Shown: positions 32,443 to 42,841 of the stretch, piece after piece
How the letters are laid out: each line of letters opens with the position of its first letter
Numbering within the stretch: the first letter of the stretch is position 1
Source: Morganella morganii
GTDB lineage: Bacteria > Pseudomonadota > Gammaproteobacteria > Enterobacterales > Enterobacteriaceae
DNA: 64,000 nucleotides
Direction: 5' to 3'
NCBI RefSeq assembly: GCF_019243775.1
Contig: NZ_CP069157.1
Coordinates: forward strand, 992,001-1,056,000
Made by a program: the position numbers and the translations under genes
Notes under the pieces: model-generated
Databases searched by the model: none
Seen by the model: only the letters and a program-made list of their open reading frames with translations
Told to the model about the DNA's origin: nothing

Positions 32443-32459
32443 AATTGGTATTACCAATT
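32443..32459 (+). promoter_or_regulatory. PdhR operator
   Basis: AATTGGT-ATT-ACCAATT is a perfect 7-bp inverted repeat with a 3-nt spacer, matching the known PdhR consensus AATTGGTnnnACCAATT. It sits 55 nt before the pdhR ATG, where autorepression relieved by pyruvate is expected. Confidence 0.92.
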
Positions 32460-32513
32460 GACTACAAAACCCATGAAGCAATATTTATCCATGTTGATGG
32501 TTCTGATGCAAAT

Positions 32514-33278
32514 ATGGCTTACAGCAAAATCCGCCAACCAAAATTAGCCGACGTGATCGAGCAGCGGCTGGAACACTTAATCCTCGACGGCACTCTGAGC
32601 CCGGGGGAGAAGCTGCCGCCTGAACGCGAGCTGGCCAAACAGTTCGACGTCTCACGTCCCTCACTGCGCGAAGCAATTCAAAAACTTGAAGCGAAAGGCT
32701 TTCTGCTGCGCAGACAAGGTGGCGGCACATTTGTACAGAGCAATCTCTGGCAAAGCTTCAGTGACCCGCTGGCCCAGCTGCTGGAAGGGCATCCCGAATC
32801 TCAGTTTGATCTGCTGGAAACCCGTCATGCCCTCGAGGGTATTGCTGCCTATTATGCCGCACTGCGGGGAACCGAAGCGGATTTTGTCCGTATCACCAAC
32901 AGCCATCAGGCGATTGCCGATGCCCGCGACGCCGGGGATGTGGAAGCCGAATCTCAGGCTGTCCTGCAATATCAGCTGATTGTCACAGAAGCCGCACATA
33001 ATGTGGTGCTGTTACATCTGCTGCGCTGTATGGTGCCGATGCTGGAAAAAAATATCCGGCAGAACTTTGAATTCTTATATACCCGGAAAGAGATGCTGGC
33101 GATGGTCAGCGAGCACCGGGAACAGGTATTCCGGGCCATTATGAGCCGGTCGCCGGAGGTTGCGCGGGAAGCATCCCACCGCCATCTGGCATTCCTGGAA
33201 GACGTATTGCTGGATATGAGCCGTGAACACACCCGCCGGGAACGTTCACTGCGCCGTCTCCAGCAGTATACAGAATAA
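32514..33278 (+). CDS. pdhR: Pyruvate-responsive repressor PdhR (GntR family)
   Basis: Represses the pyruvate dehydrogenase operon and is released by pyruvate. The ATG at 32514 gives 254 residues starting [10 protein letters not shown] as in E. coli. The open frame begins at 32445 but covers the operator. A GntR winged helix is at residues 1-75 ([21 protein letters not shown]), followed by the FadR-type all-helical C-domain (FCD) with [15 protein letters not shown] and [15 protein letters not shown]. It heads the pdhR-aceE-aceF-lpdA order. Confidence 0.96.
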   Translation: MAYSKIRQPKLADVIEQRLEHLILDGTLSPGEKLPPERELAKQFDVSRPSLREAIQKLEAKGFLLRRQGGGTFVQSNLWQSFSDPLAQLLEGHPESQFDLLETRHALEGIAAYYAALRGTEADFVRITNSHQAIADARDAGDVEAESQAVLQYQLIVTEAAHNVVLLHLLRCMVPMLEKNIRQNFEFLYTRKEMLAMVSEHREQVFRAIMSRSPEVAREASHRHLAFLEDVLLDMSREHTRRERSLRRLQQYTE

Positions 33279-33298
33279 ATCAGTAATGGTTTTGGGGC

Positions 33299-33327
33299 TT
33301 ACAGATCCCTGAATGCTGCGTCTGTAA
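33299..33327 (+). other. Short stem-loop after pdhR
   Basis: TTACAGA (33299-33305) pairs with TCTGTAA (33321-33327) around a 15-nt loop and is not followed by T residues. It is one of two hairpins between pdhR and aceE and may modulate readthrough or mRNA stability. Confidence 0.5.
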
Positions 33328-33361
33328 GCTGACCTATGCATCAGCGGCAATATATAGCCGG

Positions 33362-33413
33362 GCCTATCTTCACGTCGCCCGCCACCGTTAAGACGGGATA
33401 CGTGAAGATAGGC
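33362..33413 (+). repeat. 14-bp perfect inverted repeat upstream of aceE
   Basis: GCCTATCTTCACGT (33362-33375) is the exact reverse complement of ACGTGAAGATAGGC (33400-33413). The 24-nt loop contains a further CCCG/CGGG pairing (33378-33381 with 33394-33397). No T run follows. The structure ends 42 nt before the aceE ATG and is therefore in the aceE leader or at an mRNA processing site. Confidence 0.8.
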
Positions 33414-33455
33414 TCCGAATATCATTAGAAACAGATAAACTATAAGGAATACACC

Positions 33456-36119
33456 ATGTCAGACATTTTGAACAATGACGTGGATCCGATCGAAACCCGC
33501 GACTGGCTACAGGCGATCGAATCGGTCATCCGTGAAGAAGGTGTTGAGCGTGCACAGTTCCTGATTGATCAGGTTCTGAATACTGCCCGTCAGGGTGGTG
33601 TGAGTGTTGCAGCAGGTGCTGCGGCCCGTAACTACATCAACACCATTCCTGTTGAGGATGAACCTGCCTACCCGGGCAACCTGGAGCTGGAACGTCGTAT
33701 CCGTTCTGCTATCCGCTGGAACGCTGTCATGATGGTCCTGCGCGCATCCAAGAAAGATCTGGATCTGGGCGGTCACATGGCATCTTACCAGTCTGCGGCT
33801 ACCATGTATGAAGTGTGCTTCAACCACTTCTTCCGTGCGCAGAACGAAAAAGACGGCGGTGATGTTATTTATTTCCAGGGCCACTTAAGCCCGGGCTACT
33901 ACGCACGCGCATTCATGGAAGGTCGTCTGACCGAAGAGCAGCTGAACAATTTCCGTCAGGAAATCGGCGGCAAAGGTCTGCCTTCTTATCCGCACCCTAA
34001 ACTGATGCCTAACTTCTGGCAGTTCCCGACCGTTTCTATGGGTCTGGGGCCGCTGGCGGCTATCTATCAGGCTAAGTTCCTGAAATATCTGGAACACCGT
34101 GGTCTGAAAGACACTTCCGAGCAAACCGTTTATGCCTTCCTGGGTGATGGTGAGATGGATGAGCCGGAATCTAAAGGTGCAATCAATATCGCTGTCCGCG
34201 AAAGCCTGGACAACCTGATCTTCGTTATCAACTGTAACCTGCAGCGTCTTGACGGCCCTGTAAACGGTAACGGTAAAATCGTTAACGAAATGGAAGGTAT
34301 GTTCGCAGGTGCCGGCTGGCAGGTAATCAAAGTCATGTGGGGCGGCCGCTGGGATGAACTGCTGAAGAAAGATACCAGCGGTAAACTGATCCAACTGATG
34401 AACGAAACCGTTGACGGCGACTATCAGACATTCAAATCCAAAGACGGTGCTTACGTCCGTGAACACTTCTTCAACCGCTATCCGGAAACTGCTGCATTAG
34501 TCAAAGACTGGACTGATGAGCAGATCTTCGCACTGAACCGCGGTGGTCACGATCCGAAGAAAATGTTCGCTGCACTGAAAAAAGCGCATGACACCAAAGG
34601 TAAACCAACTCTGATCCTGGCCCAGACCGTTAAAGGTTATGGTATGGGTGATACCGCTGAAGGTAAAAACATCGCTCACCAGGTTAAGAAAATGAACATG
34701 GAAGGCGTGCGCCATCTCCGTGATCGTTTCAATATCGATGTGGCTGATGATCAGCTGGAAAAACTGCCGTTCATCAAGTTTGACGAAAACTCTGAAGAGC
34801 AGAAATACATGATGGAACGCCGTGCGGCACTGCATGGTCCGGTTCCTTCACGCCGTTCTCATTTCGATGAGAAACTGGATATTCCTGCACTGAGCGATTT
34901 CAGCCAGTTACTGGAAGAGCAGAGCAAAGAAATCTCCACCACTATCGCGTTTGTGCGTGCACTGAACGTGATGCTGAAAAACAAATCCATCAAAGAACGC
35001 ATCGTGCCAATCATTGCTGACGAAGCACGTACATTCGGTATGGAAGGTCTGTTCCGTCAGATCGGTATCTACAACTCCAAAGGTCAGCTGTATACCCCGC
35101 AGGACCGTGAGCAGGTTGCTTACTACCGTGAAGATGTGAAAGGTCAGATCCTGCAGGAAGGTATCAACGAACTGGGTGCAGGTGCATCCTGGCTGGCAGC
35201 TGCGACTTCTTACAGCACCAACAACCTGCCGATGATTCCGTTCTACATCTACTACTCAATGTTCGGTTTCCAGCGTATCGGTGACCTGATGTGGATGGCA
35301 GGCGATCAGCAGGCACGCGGCTTCCTGATCGGCGGTACCTCAGGCCGTACCACCCTGAACGGTGAAGGTCTGCAGCACGAAGACGGCCACAGCCACATTC
35401 AGTCTCTGACTATCCCTAACTGCCTGTCTTATGACCCGTCATTCGCGTACGAAGTTGCGGTCATCATGCAGGATGGTCTGGAGCGTATGTATGGTGAAGC
35501 TCAGGAAAACATTTACTACTACATCACCACGCTGAACGAAAACTACCACATGCCTGCAATGCCGGAAGGTGTTGAGGAAGGTATCCGTAAAGGTATCTAC
35601 AAGCTCGAAACCCTGACCGGTGATAAAGGCAAGGTACAGTTACTGGGTTCAGGTGCGATTCTGCGTCATGTGCGTGAAGCAGGTCAGATTCTGTCTTCTG
35701 AGTACGGTATCAGCTCTGATATCTACAGCGTAACCTCGTTCACCGAACTGGCCCGTGAAGGTCAGGATTGTGACCGCTGGAACATGCTGCATCCGTCAGA
35801 AACCCCGCGCGTGCCTTACATCACTCAGGTGATGAACGATGCACCTGCTGTGGCGTCCACTGACTGGATGAAACTGTTCGCAGAACAGGTTCGCGGTTAT
35901 GTTCCTGCTGACCAGTACCGTGTACTGGGTACTGACGGTTACGGCCGTTCAGACAGCCGTGATAACCTGCGTCATCATTTCGAAATCGATGCCGGTTACG
36001 TTGTTGTTGCTGCTCTGGGTGAGCTGGCTAAACGTGGTGAAGTTGACGTGAAAGTGGTTGAAGAAGCCATTAAGAAATTCAGCATCAACCCTGAAAAAGT
36101 TAACCCGCGTGTGGCATAA
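33456..36119 (+). CDS. aceE: Pyruvate dehydrogenase E1 component
   Basis: Homodimeric thiamine-diphosphate E1 enzyme that decarboxylates pyruvate and acetylates the lipoyl groups of AceF. It has 887 residues, as in E. coli. The ThDP motif is GDGEMDEPES with INCNLQRLDGPVNG (near 230-270), and the active-site His-containing loop HEDGHSHIQS lies near 640-650. Codon use looks like that of a highly expressed gene. AAGGAA lies before the ATG. aceF follows after 13 nt. Confidence 0.98.
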   Translation: MSDILNNDVDPIETRDWLQAIESVIREEGVERAQFLIDQVLNTARQGGVSVAAGAAARNYINTIPVEDEPAYPGNLELERRIRSAIRWNAVMMVLRASKKDLDLGGHMASYQSAATMYEVCFNHFFRAQNEKDGGDVIYFQGHLSPGYYARAFMEGRLTEEQLNNFRQEIGGKGLPSYPHPKLMPNFWQFPTVSMGLGPLAAIYQAKFLKYLEHRGLKDTSEQTVYAFLGDGEMDEPESKGAINIAVRESLDNLIFVINCNLQRLDGPVNGNGKIVNEMEGMFAGAGWQVIKVMWGGRWDELLKKDTSGKLIQLMNETVDGDYQTFKSKDGAYVREHFFNRYPETAALVKDWTDEQIFALNRGGHDPKKMFAALKKAHDTKGKPTLILAQTVKGYGMGDTAEGKNIAHQVKKMNMEGVRHLRDRFNIDVADDQLEKLPFIKFDENSEEQKYMMERRAALHGPVPSRRSHFDEKLDIPALSDFSQLLEEQSKEISTTIAFVRALNVMLKNKSIKERIVPIIADEARTFGMEGLFRQIGIYNSKGQLYTPQDREQVAYYREDVKGQILQEGINELGAGASWLAAATSYSTNNLPMIPFYIYYSMFGFQRIGDLMWMAGDQQARGFLIGGTSGRTTLNGEGLQHEDGHSHIQSLTIPNCLSYDPSFAYEVAVIMQDGLERMYGEAQENIYYYITTLNENYHMPAMPEGVEEGIRKGIYKLETLTGDKGKVQLLGSGAILRHVREAGQILSSEYGISSDIYSVTSFTELAREGQDCDRWNMLHPSETPRVPYITQVMNDAPAVASTDWMKLFAEQVRGYVPADQYRVLGTDGYGRSDSRDNLRHHFEIDAGYVVVAALGELAKRGEVDVKVVEEAIKKFSINPEKVNPRVA

Positions 36120-36132
36120 GAGGTAAAAATTA

Positions 36133-38019
36133 ATGTCTATTGAAATCCATGTGCCCGATATCGGTTCAGATGAAGTTGATGTAACAGAAATTCTGGTCAG
36201 TGTCGGCGATAAAGTAGAAGCAGAACAATCACTCATCACCGTTGAAGGTGACAAGGCGTCGATGGAAGTTCCGTCTCCGCAGGCAGGGGTTGTTAAAGAA
36301 ATTAAAGTGGCTGTGGGCGACAAAGTCAGCACCGGCTCTTTCATCATGGTATTTGAAGCAGAGGCCGCAGCAGCGGCTCCTGCTCCGGCAGCTCAGGCTG
36401 CCGCACCGGCTGCTCCGGCGGCGGCTGCCGCATCCGCACTGAAAGAAGTTCATGTGCCGGATATCGGCGGTGACGAAGTTGACGTGACTGAAATCATGGT
36501 CAGCGTCGGCGATACCGTGACTGAAGAACAGTCTCTGATCACCGTTGAAGGCGACAAAGCGTCAATGGAAGTTCCGTCTCCGATGGCGGGCGTGGTTAAA
36601 GAGATCAAAGTTGCTGTCGGCGATAAAGTCAGCACCGGTTCCCTGATCATGGTCTTTGAAGTTGCGGGCGCAGCACCGGCGGCACAGCCTGCCGCAGCCG
36701 CTCCGGCTCCTGCAGCAGCGGCACCTGCCGTGGCAGCAGACAAAGAAATCCATGTACCGGATATCGGCGGTGATGAAGTTGACGTGACTGAAATCATGGT
36801 CAGCGTCGGCGATACCGTGACTGAAGAACAGTCTCTGATCACCGTTGAAGGCGACAAAGCCTCAATGGAAGTCCCGTCTCCGATGGCCGGTAAAGTTAAA
36901 GAAATCAAAGTAGCCGTTGGCGATAAAGTCAAAACCGGCTCTCTGATCATGGTATTCGAAGTAGCGGGTGCAGCACCTGCTCCGGCAGCACAGCCAGCCG
37001 CCGCCGCACCTGCGGCCGCAGCACCGGCGTCTGCACCGGCAGCGAAAGCCGCTCCGGCAGCAGCTCCGGCTGCGGGTAATGACTTCGTTGAGAACGATGC
37101 TTACGTTCACGCAAGCCCGGTTATCCGCCGTCTGGCCCGTGAATTCGGTGTGAACCTGGCGAAAGTCAAAGGCACAGGCCGTAAAGGCCGTATCCTGCGC
37201 GAAGACGTTCAGGCTTATGTGAAAGATGCGGTGAAACGCGCTGAAGCGGCTCCGGCTGCAGCTGGCGGCGGTTTACCAGGCATGCTGCCATGGCCGAAAG
37301 TGGACTTCAGCAAGTTCGGTGAAGTGGAAGAAGTTGAACTGAGCCGTATTCAGAAACTGTCCGGCGCTAACCTGAGCCGTAACTGGGTGATGATCCCGCA
37401 CGTTACGCTGATGGACGAAGCAGACATCACTGATGTTGAAGAATTCCGCAAACAGCAGAACAAAGAAGCTGAGAAGAAACAGCTGGGCGTGAAAATCACT
37501 CCGCTGGTCTTTGTGATGAAAGCCGCTGCCAAAGCGCTGGTCGAAATGCCGCGTTTCAACAGCTCTATCACCGAAGATGCACAGCGTCTGATTCTGAAAA
37601 AATATGTCAATATCGGTATCGCGGTAGACACCCCGAACGGCCTGGTTGTTCCTGTCATTAAAGACGTGAACAAAAAAGGTATTCTGGAACTGTCTTACGA
37701 ACTGGCTGAAATCTCCAAAAAAGCCCGTAACGGTAAGCTGACTTCTTCTGATATGCAGGGCGGATGTTTCACCATCTCCAGCCTGGGCGGTATCGGGACA
37801 ACCGGTTTCGCACCGATTGTTAACGCACCGGAAGTGGCTATCATGGGTCTGTCACGTTCATCCATGAAACCGGTATGGGACGGCAAACAGTTTGTTCCGC
37901 GTCTCATTCTGCCAATGTCACTCTCCTTCGACCACCGTGTGATCGATGGTGCTGACGGCGCCCGCTTCATCACGCTGATTAATCAGTACATGAGCGATTT
38001 ACGCCGCCTGGCGATGTAA
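36133..38019 (+). CDS. aceF: Dihydrolipoamide acetyltransferase (PDH E2), three lipoyl domains
   Basis: Core of the pyruvate dehydrogenase complex. It has 628 residues (630 in E. coli). Three lipoyl domains have lipoyl lysines K41, K142 and K242 in EGDKASME, spaced 100-101 residues, joined by Ala/Pro linkers. A peripheral subunit-binding domain ([16 protein letters not shown], near 330) leads to the catalytic domain ending with [15 protein letters not shown] (active-site His near 602). Lipoyl domains 2 and 3 are almost identical at the DNA level. A hairpin follows the stop. Confidence 0.98.
   Translation: MSIEIHVPDIGSDEVDVTEILVSVGDKVEAEQSLITVEGDKASMEVPSPQAGVVKEIKVAVGDKVSTGSFIMVFEAEAAAAAPAPAAQAAAPAAPAAAAASALKEVHVPDIGGDEVDVTEIMVSVGDTVTEEQSLITVEGDKASMEVPSPMAGVVKEIKVAVGDKVSTGSLIMVFEVAGAAPAAQPAAAAPAPAAAAPAVAADKEIHVPDIGGDEVDVTEIMVSVGDTVTEEQSLITVEGDKASMEVPSPMAGKVKEIKVAVGDKVKTGSLIMVFEVAGAAPAPAAQPAAAAPAAAAPASAPAAKAAPAAAPAAGNDFVENDAYVHASPVIRRLAREFGVNLAKVKGTGRKGRILREDVQAYVKDAVKRAEAAPAAAGGGLPGMLPWPKVDFSKFGEVEEVELSRIQKLSGANLSRNWVMIPHVTLMDEADITDVEEFRKQQNKEAEKKQLGVKITPLVFVMKAAAKALVEMPRFNSSITEDAQRLILKKYVNIGIAVDTPNGLVVPVIKDVNKKGILELSYELAEISKKARNGKLTSSDMQGGCFTISSLGGIGTTGFAPIVNAPEVAIMGLSRSSMKPVWDGKQFVPRLILPMSLSFDHRVIDGADGARFITLINQYMSDLRRLAM
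36475..36860 (+). repeat. Internal 300-bp periodic repeat in aceF
   Basis: Bases 36475-36560 are identical to 36775-36860 (86 nt, synonymous sites included), with strong similarity on both sides. The first lipoyl domain (36133 onward) is clearly more diverged. This suggests recent duplication or gene conversion between lipoyl domains 2 and 3. Confidence 0.85.
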
Positions 38020-38027
38020 GCAATTAC

Positions 38028-38056
38028 ACTGAGACCGGTGCAGAGCCGGTCTCAGT
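38028..38056 (+). other. Hairpin after aceF
   Basis: ACTGAGACCGG (38028-38038) pairs perfectly with CCGGTCTCAGT (38046-38056) around a 7-nt loop. No T run follows. A second small hairpin (CCCGgataaCGGG) lies near 38083-38095. The pair may protect the aceEF mRNA 3' end or allow partial termination before lpdA. Confidence 0.65.
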
Positions 38057-38114
38057 GGCGCAGGCTGAAACGTGCTCATCCCGGATAACGGGAGTCAGGT
38101 CACAGAACTGCGCC

Positions 38115-38143
38115 TTTCCAGGTTGTTAACAATTTTGTAAACT
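38115..38143 (+). promoter_or_regulatory. Candidate lpdA promoter and ArcA-like region
   Basis: TTTCCA (38115-38120) and TAAACT (38138-38143) are 17 nt apart. The spacer contains TTGTTAACAA (38123-38132), which resembles the E. coli lpd promoter region where ArcA binds, as I recall it. A separate lpdA promoter is expected because E3 also serves 2-oxoglutarate dehydrogenase and glycine cleavage. Confidence 0.5.
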
Positions 38144-38213
38144 GCTCTCAGTGTGTACGTCCCGGTGGAATATATGTCGTCTGACCCGCCGGACAAACAA
38201 TTAAGAGGTCACG

Positions 38214-39641
38214 ATGAGTACTGAAATTAAAGCCCAGGTCGTTGTACTTGGTGCGGGCCCTGCAGGGTATTCAGCGGCTTTCCGCTGTGCTGACTTAGGT
38301 CTGGAAACTGTCCTGATTGAACGCTATTCAACCTTAGGTGGTGTCTGCCTGAACGTAGGTTGTATCCCGTCTAAAGCATTACTGCATGTTGCTAAAGTGA
38401 TCGAAGAAGCGAAAGCGCTGGCTTCTCACGGCATCGTGTTCGGCGAACCGCAGACCGATATCGATAAAGTCCGTCTGTGGAAAGAGAAAGTTATTTCTCA
38501 GTTAACCGGCGGTCTGGCCGGTATGGCGAAAGGCCGTAAAGTGACTGTTGTGAATGGTCTCGGCCAGTTCACCGGCGCAAATACTATCGAAGTCAACGGT
38601 GAGAAGGGTAAAACCACCATCACGTTTGACAACGCGATTATTGCTGCGGGCTCACGCCCGATCCAGCTGCCGTTTATCCCGCACGAAGATCCGCGTGTCT
38701 GGGATTCAACTGATGCACTGCAGCTGAAAACCGTCCCGGGCCGTCTGCTGGTCATGGGTGGTGGTATCATCGGTCTGGAAATGGGTACCGTATACCACGC
38801 GCTGGGTTCACAGATTGATGTTGTTGAAATGTTTGACCAGGTCATTCCTGCGGCAGACAAAGATATCGTTAAACTGTTCACCAAACGTATCAGCTCCAAG
38901 TTTAACCTGATGCTGGAAACCAAAGTGACTGCCGTTGAAGCCAAAGAAGATGGTATCTATGTCACAATGGAAGGCAAGAAAGGCCCTGCAGAACCACAGC
39001 GTTACGACGCGGTTCTGGTGGCTATCGGCCGTACCCCTAACGGTAAACTGCTGGCGGCTGATAAAGCCGGTGTTGAAGTTGACGATCGCGGTTTCATTCA
39101 CGTTGACAAACAAATGCGCACCAACGTGCCGCACATCTTTGCTATCGGCGATATCGTCGGTCAGCCGATGCTGGCGCACAAAGGTGTTCACGAAGGTCAC
39201 GTGGCAGCCGAAGTTATCTCCGGTCTGAAACACTACTTCGATCCGAAAGTGATCCCATCTATTGCCTATACCGAACCGGAAGTGGCATGGGTTGGTCTGA
39301 CCGAGAAAGAAGCGAAAGAGAAGGGCATCAGCTACGAAACAGCAACCTTCCCGTGGGCAGCTTCCGGCCGTGCAATCGCGTCTGACTGCGCTGAAGGTAT
39401 GACCAAACTGATTTTCGACAAAGAATCTCACCGTGTTATCGGTGGTGCGATTGTCGGTACTAACGGCGGCGAGCTGTTAGGTGAAATCGGCCTGGCTATC
39501 GAAATGGGTTGTGATGCGGAAGATCTGGCACTGACCATCCACGCTCACCCGACGCTGTACGAATCAATCGGTATGGCGGCTGAGATTTACGAAGGCAGCA
39601 TCACTGACCTTCCGAATCCGAAAGCGAAAAAGAAAAAGTAA
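38214..39641 (+). CDS. lpdA: Dihydrolipoamide dehydrogenase (E3)
   Basis: FAD-dependent disulfide oxidoreductase that reoxidises dihydrolipoamide in the PDH and OGDH complexes and in the glycine cleavage system (gcv genes at 55872-60378 in this window). It has 475 residues (474 in E. coli). FAD motif LGAGPAGYSAAF, redox disulfide C45/C50 in GGVCLNVGCIPSK, NAD motif MGGGIIGLEMG (near 182) and the C-terminal His-Glu pair in HAHPTLYE (near 445). An AAGAGGT ribosome-binding site is present. Confidence 0.98.
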   Translation: MSTEIKAQVVVLGAGPAGYSAAFRCADLGLETVLIERYSTLGGVCLNVGCIPSKALLHVAKVIEEAKALASHGIVFGEPQTDIDKVRLWKEKVISQLTGGLAGMAKGRKVTVVNGLGQFTGANTIEVNGEKGKTTITFDNAIIAAGSRPIQLPFIPHEDPRVWDSTDALQLKTVPGRLLVMGGGIIGLEMGTVYHALGSQIDVVEMFDQVIPAADKDIVKLFTKRISSKFNLMLETKVTAVEAKEDGIYVTMEGKKGPAEPQRYDAVLVAIGRTPNGKLLAADKAGVEVDDRGFIHVDKQMRTNVPHIFAIGDIVGQPMLAHKGVHEGHVAAEVISGLKHYFDPKVIPSIAYTEPEVAWVGLTEKEAKEKGISYETATFPWAASGRAIASDCAEGMTKLIFDKESHRVIGGAIVGTNGGELLGEIGLAIEMGCDAEDLALTIHAHPTLYESIGMAAEIYEGSITDLPNPKAKKKK

Positions 39642-39682
39642 TCAGTAGACCCGGTAACCACGTTGTTACCCGGCTGAAGATA

Positions 39683-39716
39683 AAAATCCGGCTGCCTCTG
39701 GCGCCGGATTTTTTTT
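39683..39716 (+). terminator. Terminator of lpdA
   Basis: AAAATCCGGC (39683-39692) pairs with GCCGGATTTT (39703-39712) around a 10-nt loop, and T residues continue to 39716. A classical strong Rho-independent terminator closing the PDH block. Confidence 0.92.
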
Positions 39717-39966
39717 ATTCCCCGCTGTCAGCACCCGCCTGTGTATTCATAGACAAACCGGTATTATTCAGATATTAATAATTTCAGCGTGCTGACCGAC
39801 GTTCCCGGTGCAGCAGAACTACGCAAACGACCGTTTTTTGCATTTCCGGCGTAATCAATAATCGTGCAGATTCCTGTTTAAAACGGCATAACACTGGTGA
39901 AACGGGTAAGCAGCAAGTTTAATTCACTAATGTTATTCAGCTCACAAATTGTTTATGTTGCTTTAA
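39717..39966. other. Intergenic region upstream of acnB
   Basis: About 250 nt without a credible gene. It lies where E. coli carries yacH, and no remnant of that gene is visible. It leads into the acnB promoter region. Confidence 0.5.
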
Positions 39967-40005
39967 TGTGAATGAATTAACAATGTGTTTAAATTTTGAT
40001 ATGCT
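39967..40005 (+). promoter_or_regulatory. acnB promoter with CRP-like site
   Basis: TTAACA (39977-39982) and TATGCT (40000-40005) are 17 nt apart. TGTGA-ATGAAT-TAACA (39967-39982) resembles a CRP site (9 of 10 conserved bases) and overlaps the -35 box. GCTGAAAC at 40003-40010 is a possible Cra half-site. E. coli acnB is known to be CRP-activated and Cra-controlled, and the exact sites here are inferred. Confidence 0.55.
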
Positions 40006-40055
40006 GAAACCCCGTTGCCGGGCACTCATAAAAAACACAAAGCAAGGAGTACGTC

Positions 40056-42653
40056 GTGCTGGAAAATTACCGCAGGCACGTTGCCGAACGTGCAGCACAA
40101 GGGATCGCCCCTAAGCCATTGGAAGCCGCTCAGGTTGCTGAGTTAGTCGAATTACTGAAATCTCCGCCGGCAGGCGAAGAAGCGTTTCTTGTTGATCTGA
40201 TTACCAACCGTGTACCGCCGGGTGTTGATGAAGCCGCGTATGTGAAAGCCGGTTTTCTGGCCGCTCTGGCAAAGGGTGAAGCACATTCACCGCTGATCTC
40301 CGCTGAAAAAGCCGTTGAATTACTCGGAACCATGCAGGGTGGTTATAATATTCACGCCCTGATTGAATCCCTCGATAACGAAAAACTGGCCCCTGTGGCC
40401 GCCAAAGCGCTCTCTCATACTTTACTGATGTTTGATAATTTCTATGATGTGGAAGAAAAGGCGAAAGCCGGTAATTCCTATGCACAGAAAATTATTCAGT
40501 CCTGGGCTGATGCAGACTGGTTCCTGGAGCGTCCGCAGCTGGCAGAAAAACTGACCGTCACCGTCTTTAAAGTCTCCGGTGAAACCAATACCGATGATCT
40601 GTCACCGGCACCGGATGCCTGGTCGCGTCCGGATATCCCGCTGCATGCTCTCGCGATGCTGAAAAACCCGCGTGACGGTATTGATCCGGATGAACCGGGT
40701 AATATCGGTCCGGTTAATCAGATCGATCTGCTCAGCAAAAAAGGGTTCCCGCTGGCCTATGTCGGTGATGTGGTCGGTACCGGCTCTTCCCGTAAATCCG
40801 CGACCAACTCCGTGCTGTGGTTTATGGGGGATGATATCCCGTATGTGCCGAACAAACGCGGCGGCGGTATCGTGCTGGGCGGCAAAATTGCCCCGATTTT
40901 CTTCAACACGATGGAAGATGCGGGTGCTCTGCCGGTGGAAGTGGATGTCAGCAACCTGAATATGGGGGATGTGATCGACGTTTACCCGTATAAAGGTGAG
41001 ATCCGCAATCATGACACCAATGAACTGCTGGCGACATTTGAACTGAAAACCGATGTGCTGCTGGATGAGGTCCGCGCCGGTGGCCGTATCCCGCTGATTA
41101 TCGGCCGTGGCCTGACCGCCAAAGCCCGCGAGTCTCTCGGTCTGCCGCATACGGATATTTTCCGTCAGGCGAAACCGGTTGAGAAAAGCAGCCGCGGTTT
41201 CTCGCTGGCTCAGAAGATGGTCGGCCGTGCCTGCGGCGTGGCAGGTGTTCGTCCGGGCGAGTACTGCGAGCCTAAGATGACCTCTGTCGGCTCTCAGGAC
41301 ACCACCGGGCCGATGACCCGTGATGAACTGAAAGACCTGGCGTGTCTTGGTTTCTCAGCGGATCTGGTGATGCAGTCTTTCTGTCACACAGCCGCTTATC
41401 CTAAACCGGTGGATGTAAATACTCACCACACTCTGCCTGATTTCATTATGAACCGTGGCGGTGTGTCGCTGCGTCCGGGGGACGGTATCATCCACTCCTG
41501 GCTGAACCGTATGCTGCTGCCGGATACCGTGGGTACCGGTGGTGACTCACACACCCGTTTCCCTATCGGGATTTCCTTCCCGGCCGGTTCCGGTCTGGTT
41601 GCTTTTGCAGCAGCGACCGGCGTGATGCCGCTGGATATGCCGGAATCTGTGCTGGTGCGCTTTAAAGGAAAAATGCAGCCGGGGATCACACTGCGTGATC
41701 TGGTGCATGCCATCCCGTATTACGCTATTCAGCAGGGCCTGCTGACGGTGGAGAAAAAAGGGAAGAAAAACATTTTTTCCGGTCGTATCCTGGAAATTGA
41801 AGGTCTGCCGACACTGAAAGTGGAACAGGCGTTTGAGCTGGCGGATGCCTCTGCCGAGCGTTCTGCGGCGGGTTGTACCATCAAATTGGATAAAGCGCCG
41901 ATCACAGAATACCTCAATTCCAACATCGTTCTGCTGAAGTGGATGATTGCGGAAGGTTACGGCGATCGCCGTACCATTGAGCGCCGTATTCAGAGCATGG
42001 AAAAATGGCTGGCGGATCCGCAGTTGCTGGAAGGTGATGCGGATGCGGATTACGCAGCGGTGATCGAAATCGACCTCAATGACATCAAAGAGCCGATTCT
42101 CTGCGCGCCGAATGATCCGGATGATGCTCGTCTGCTGTCTGACGTGGCAGGCAGTAAAATTGATGAGGTCTTTATCGGCTCCTGCATGACCAACATCGGG
42201 CACTTCCGCGCGGCGGGTAAACTGCTCGACAGTCATAAAGGCCAGCTGCCGACCCGCCTGTGGGTGGCACCGCCGACCAAGATGGATGCCGCTCAGCTGA
42301 CAGAAGAGGGCTATTACAGCATCTTCGGTAAGAGCGGTGCCCGTGTTGAGATCCCGGGCTGTTCACTGTGCATGGGGAACCAGGCGCGTGTGGCGGATAA
42401 CTCAACGGTTGTTTCCACCTCCACCCGTAACTTCCCGAACCGTCTGGGTACCGGTGCCGATGTGTACCTGGCCTCTGCGGAACTGGCGGCGGTGGCTTCC
42501 CTGCTGGGGCGTTTACCGACACCGGCGGAGTATCAGACCTTTATGGATAAAGTGGATGAGACGGCGGAAGATACCTACCGTTACCTCAACTTTGACCAAC
42601 TGAATGAGTATACCAAAGTCGCGGATGGCGTGATTTTCCAGACTCAGGTGTGA
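40056..42653 (+). CDS. acnB: Aconitate hydratase B
   Basis: [4Fe-4S] dehydratase interconverting citrate and isocitrate in the TCA cycle, and an RNA-binding iron sensor as apo-enzyme in E. coli. It has 865 residues, as in E. coli, with a GTG start preceded by AAGGAG. The N-terminal HEAT-like domain is followed by the swivel domain ([15 protein letters not shown]), then the Fe-S domains with cluster cysteines in GSCMTNIGH (near 710) and PGCSLCMGN (near 769/772). Confidence 0.98.
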   Translation: MLENYRRHVAERAAQGIAPKPLEAAQVAELVELLKSPPAGEEAFLVDLITNRVPPGVDEAAYVKAGFLAALAKGEAHSPLISAEKAVELLGTMQGGYNIHALIESLDNEKLAPVAAKALSHTLLMFDNFYDVEEKAKAGNSYAQKIIQSWADADWFLERPQLAEKLTVTVFKVSGETNTDDLSPAPDAWSRPDIPLHALAMLKNPRDGIDPDEPGNIGPVNQIDLLSKKGFPLAYVGDVVGTGSSRKSATNSVLWFMGDDIPYVPNKRGGGIVLGGKIAPIFFNTMEDAGALPVEVDVSNLNMGDVIDVYPYKGEIRNHDTNELLATFELKTDVLLDEVRAGGRIPLIIGRGLTAKARESLGLPHTDIFRQAKPVEKSSRGFSLAQKMVGRACGVAGVRPGEYCEPKMTSVGSQDTTGPMTRDELKDLACLGFSADLVMQSFCHTAAYPKPVDVNTHHTLPDFIMNRGGVSLRPGDGIIHSWLNRMLLPDTVGTGGDSHTRFPIGISFPAGSGLVAFAAATGVMPLDMPESVLVRFKGKMQPGITLRDLVHAIPYYAIQQGLLTVEKKGKKNIFSGRILEIEGLPTLKVEQAFELADASAERSAAGCTIKLDKAPITEYLNSNIVLLKWMIAEGYGDRRTIERRIQSMEKWLADPQLLEGDADADYAAVIEIDLNDIKEPILCAPNDPDDARLLSDVAGSKIDEVFIGSCMTNIGHFRAAGKLLDSHKGQLPTRLWVAPPTKMDAAQLTEEGYYSIFGKSGARVEIPGCSLCMGNQARVADNSTVVSTSTRNFPNRLGTGADVYLASAELAAVASLLGRLPTPAEYQTFMDKVDETAEDTYRYLNFDQLNEYTKVADGVIFQTQV

Positions 42654-42691
42654 TAGTCAGCATCTGAATCAGTCCGCAGTTTTATTACCGG

Positions 42692-42723
42692 CGGGAGACA
42701 GCAACCACTGTCTCCCGTTTTTT
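42692..42723 (+). terminator. Terminator of acnB
   Basis: CGGGAGACAG (42692-42701) pairs with CTGTCTCCCG (42708-42717) around a 6-nt loop, followed by TTTTTT. A strong Rho-independent terminator. Confidence 0.93.
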
Positions 42724-42841
42724 ATACCTGTTATCCGGTTAATTACGGTATCAATGTACCTGGAAACGGGATAACCCGCTAAAATAAGAGCAGGTGTTGC
42801 ATACGTGACAGCGGTAAAGCATTAACAAGAGGTATACAGCG

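Noticed and set aside
32445-32513. Upstream start (TTG) of pdhR
   Set aside because: It lies inside the PdhR operator, and the extra residues are absent from PdhR proteins.
38808-39431. Long open frame on the - strand (207 codons) inside lpdA
   Set aside because: Lies fully antisense to lpdA, whose protein is conserved along its length. The antisense product is rich in His, Phe and Asn with no family features.
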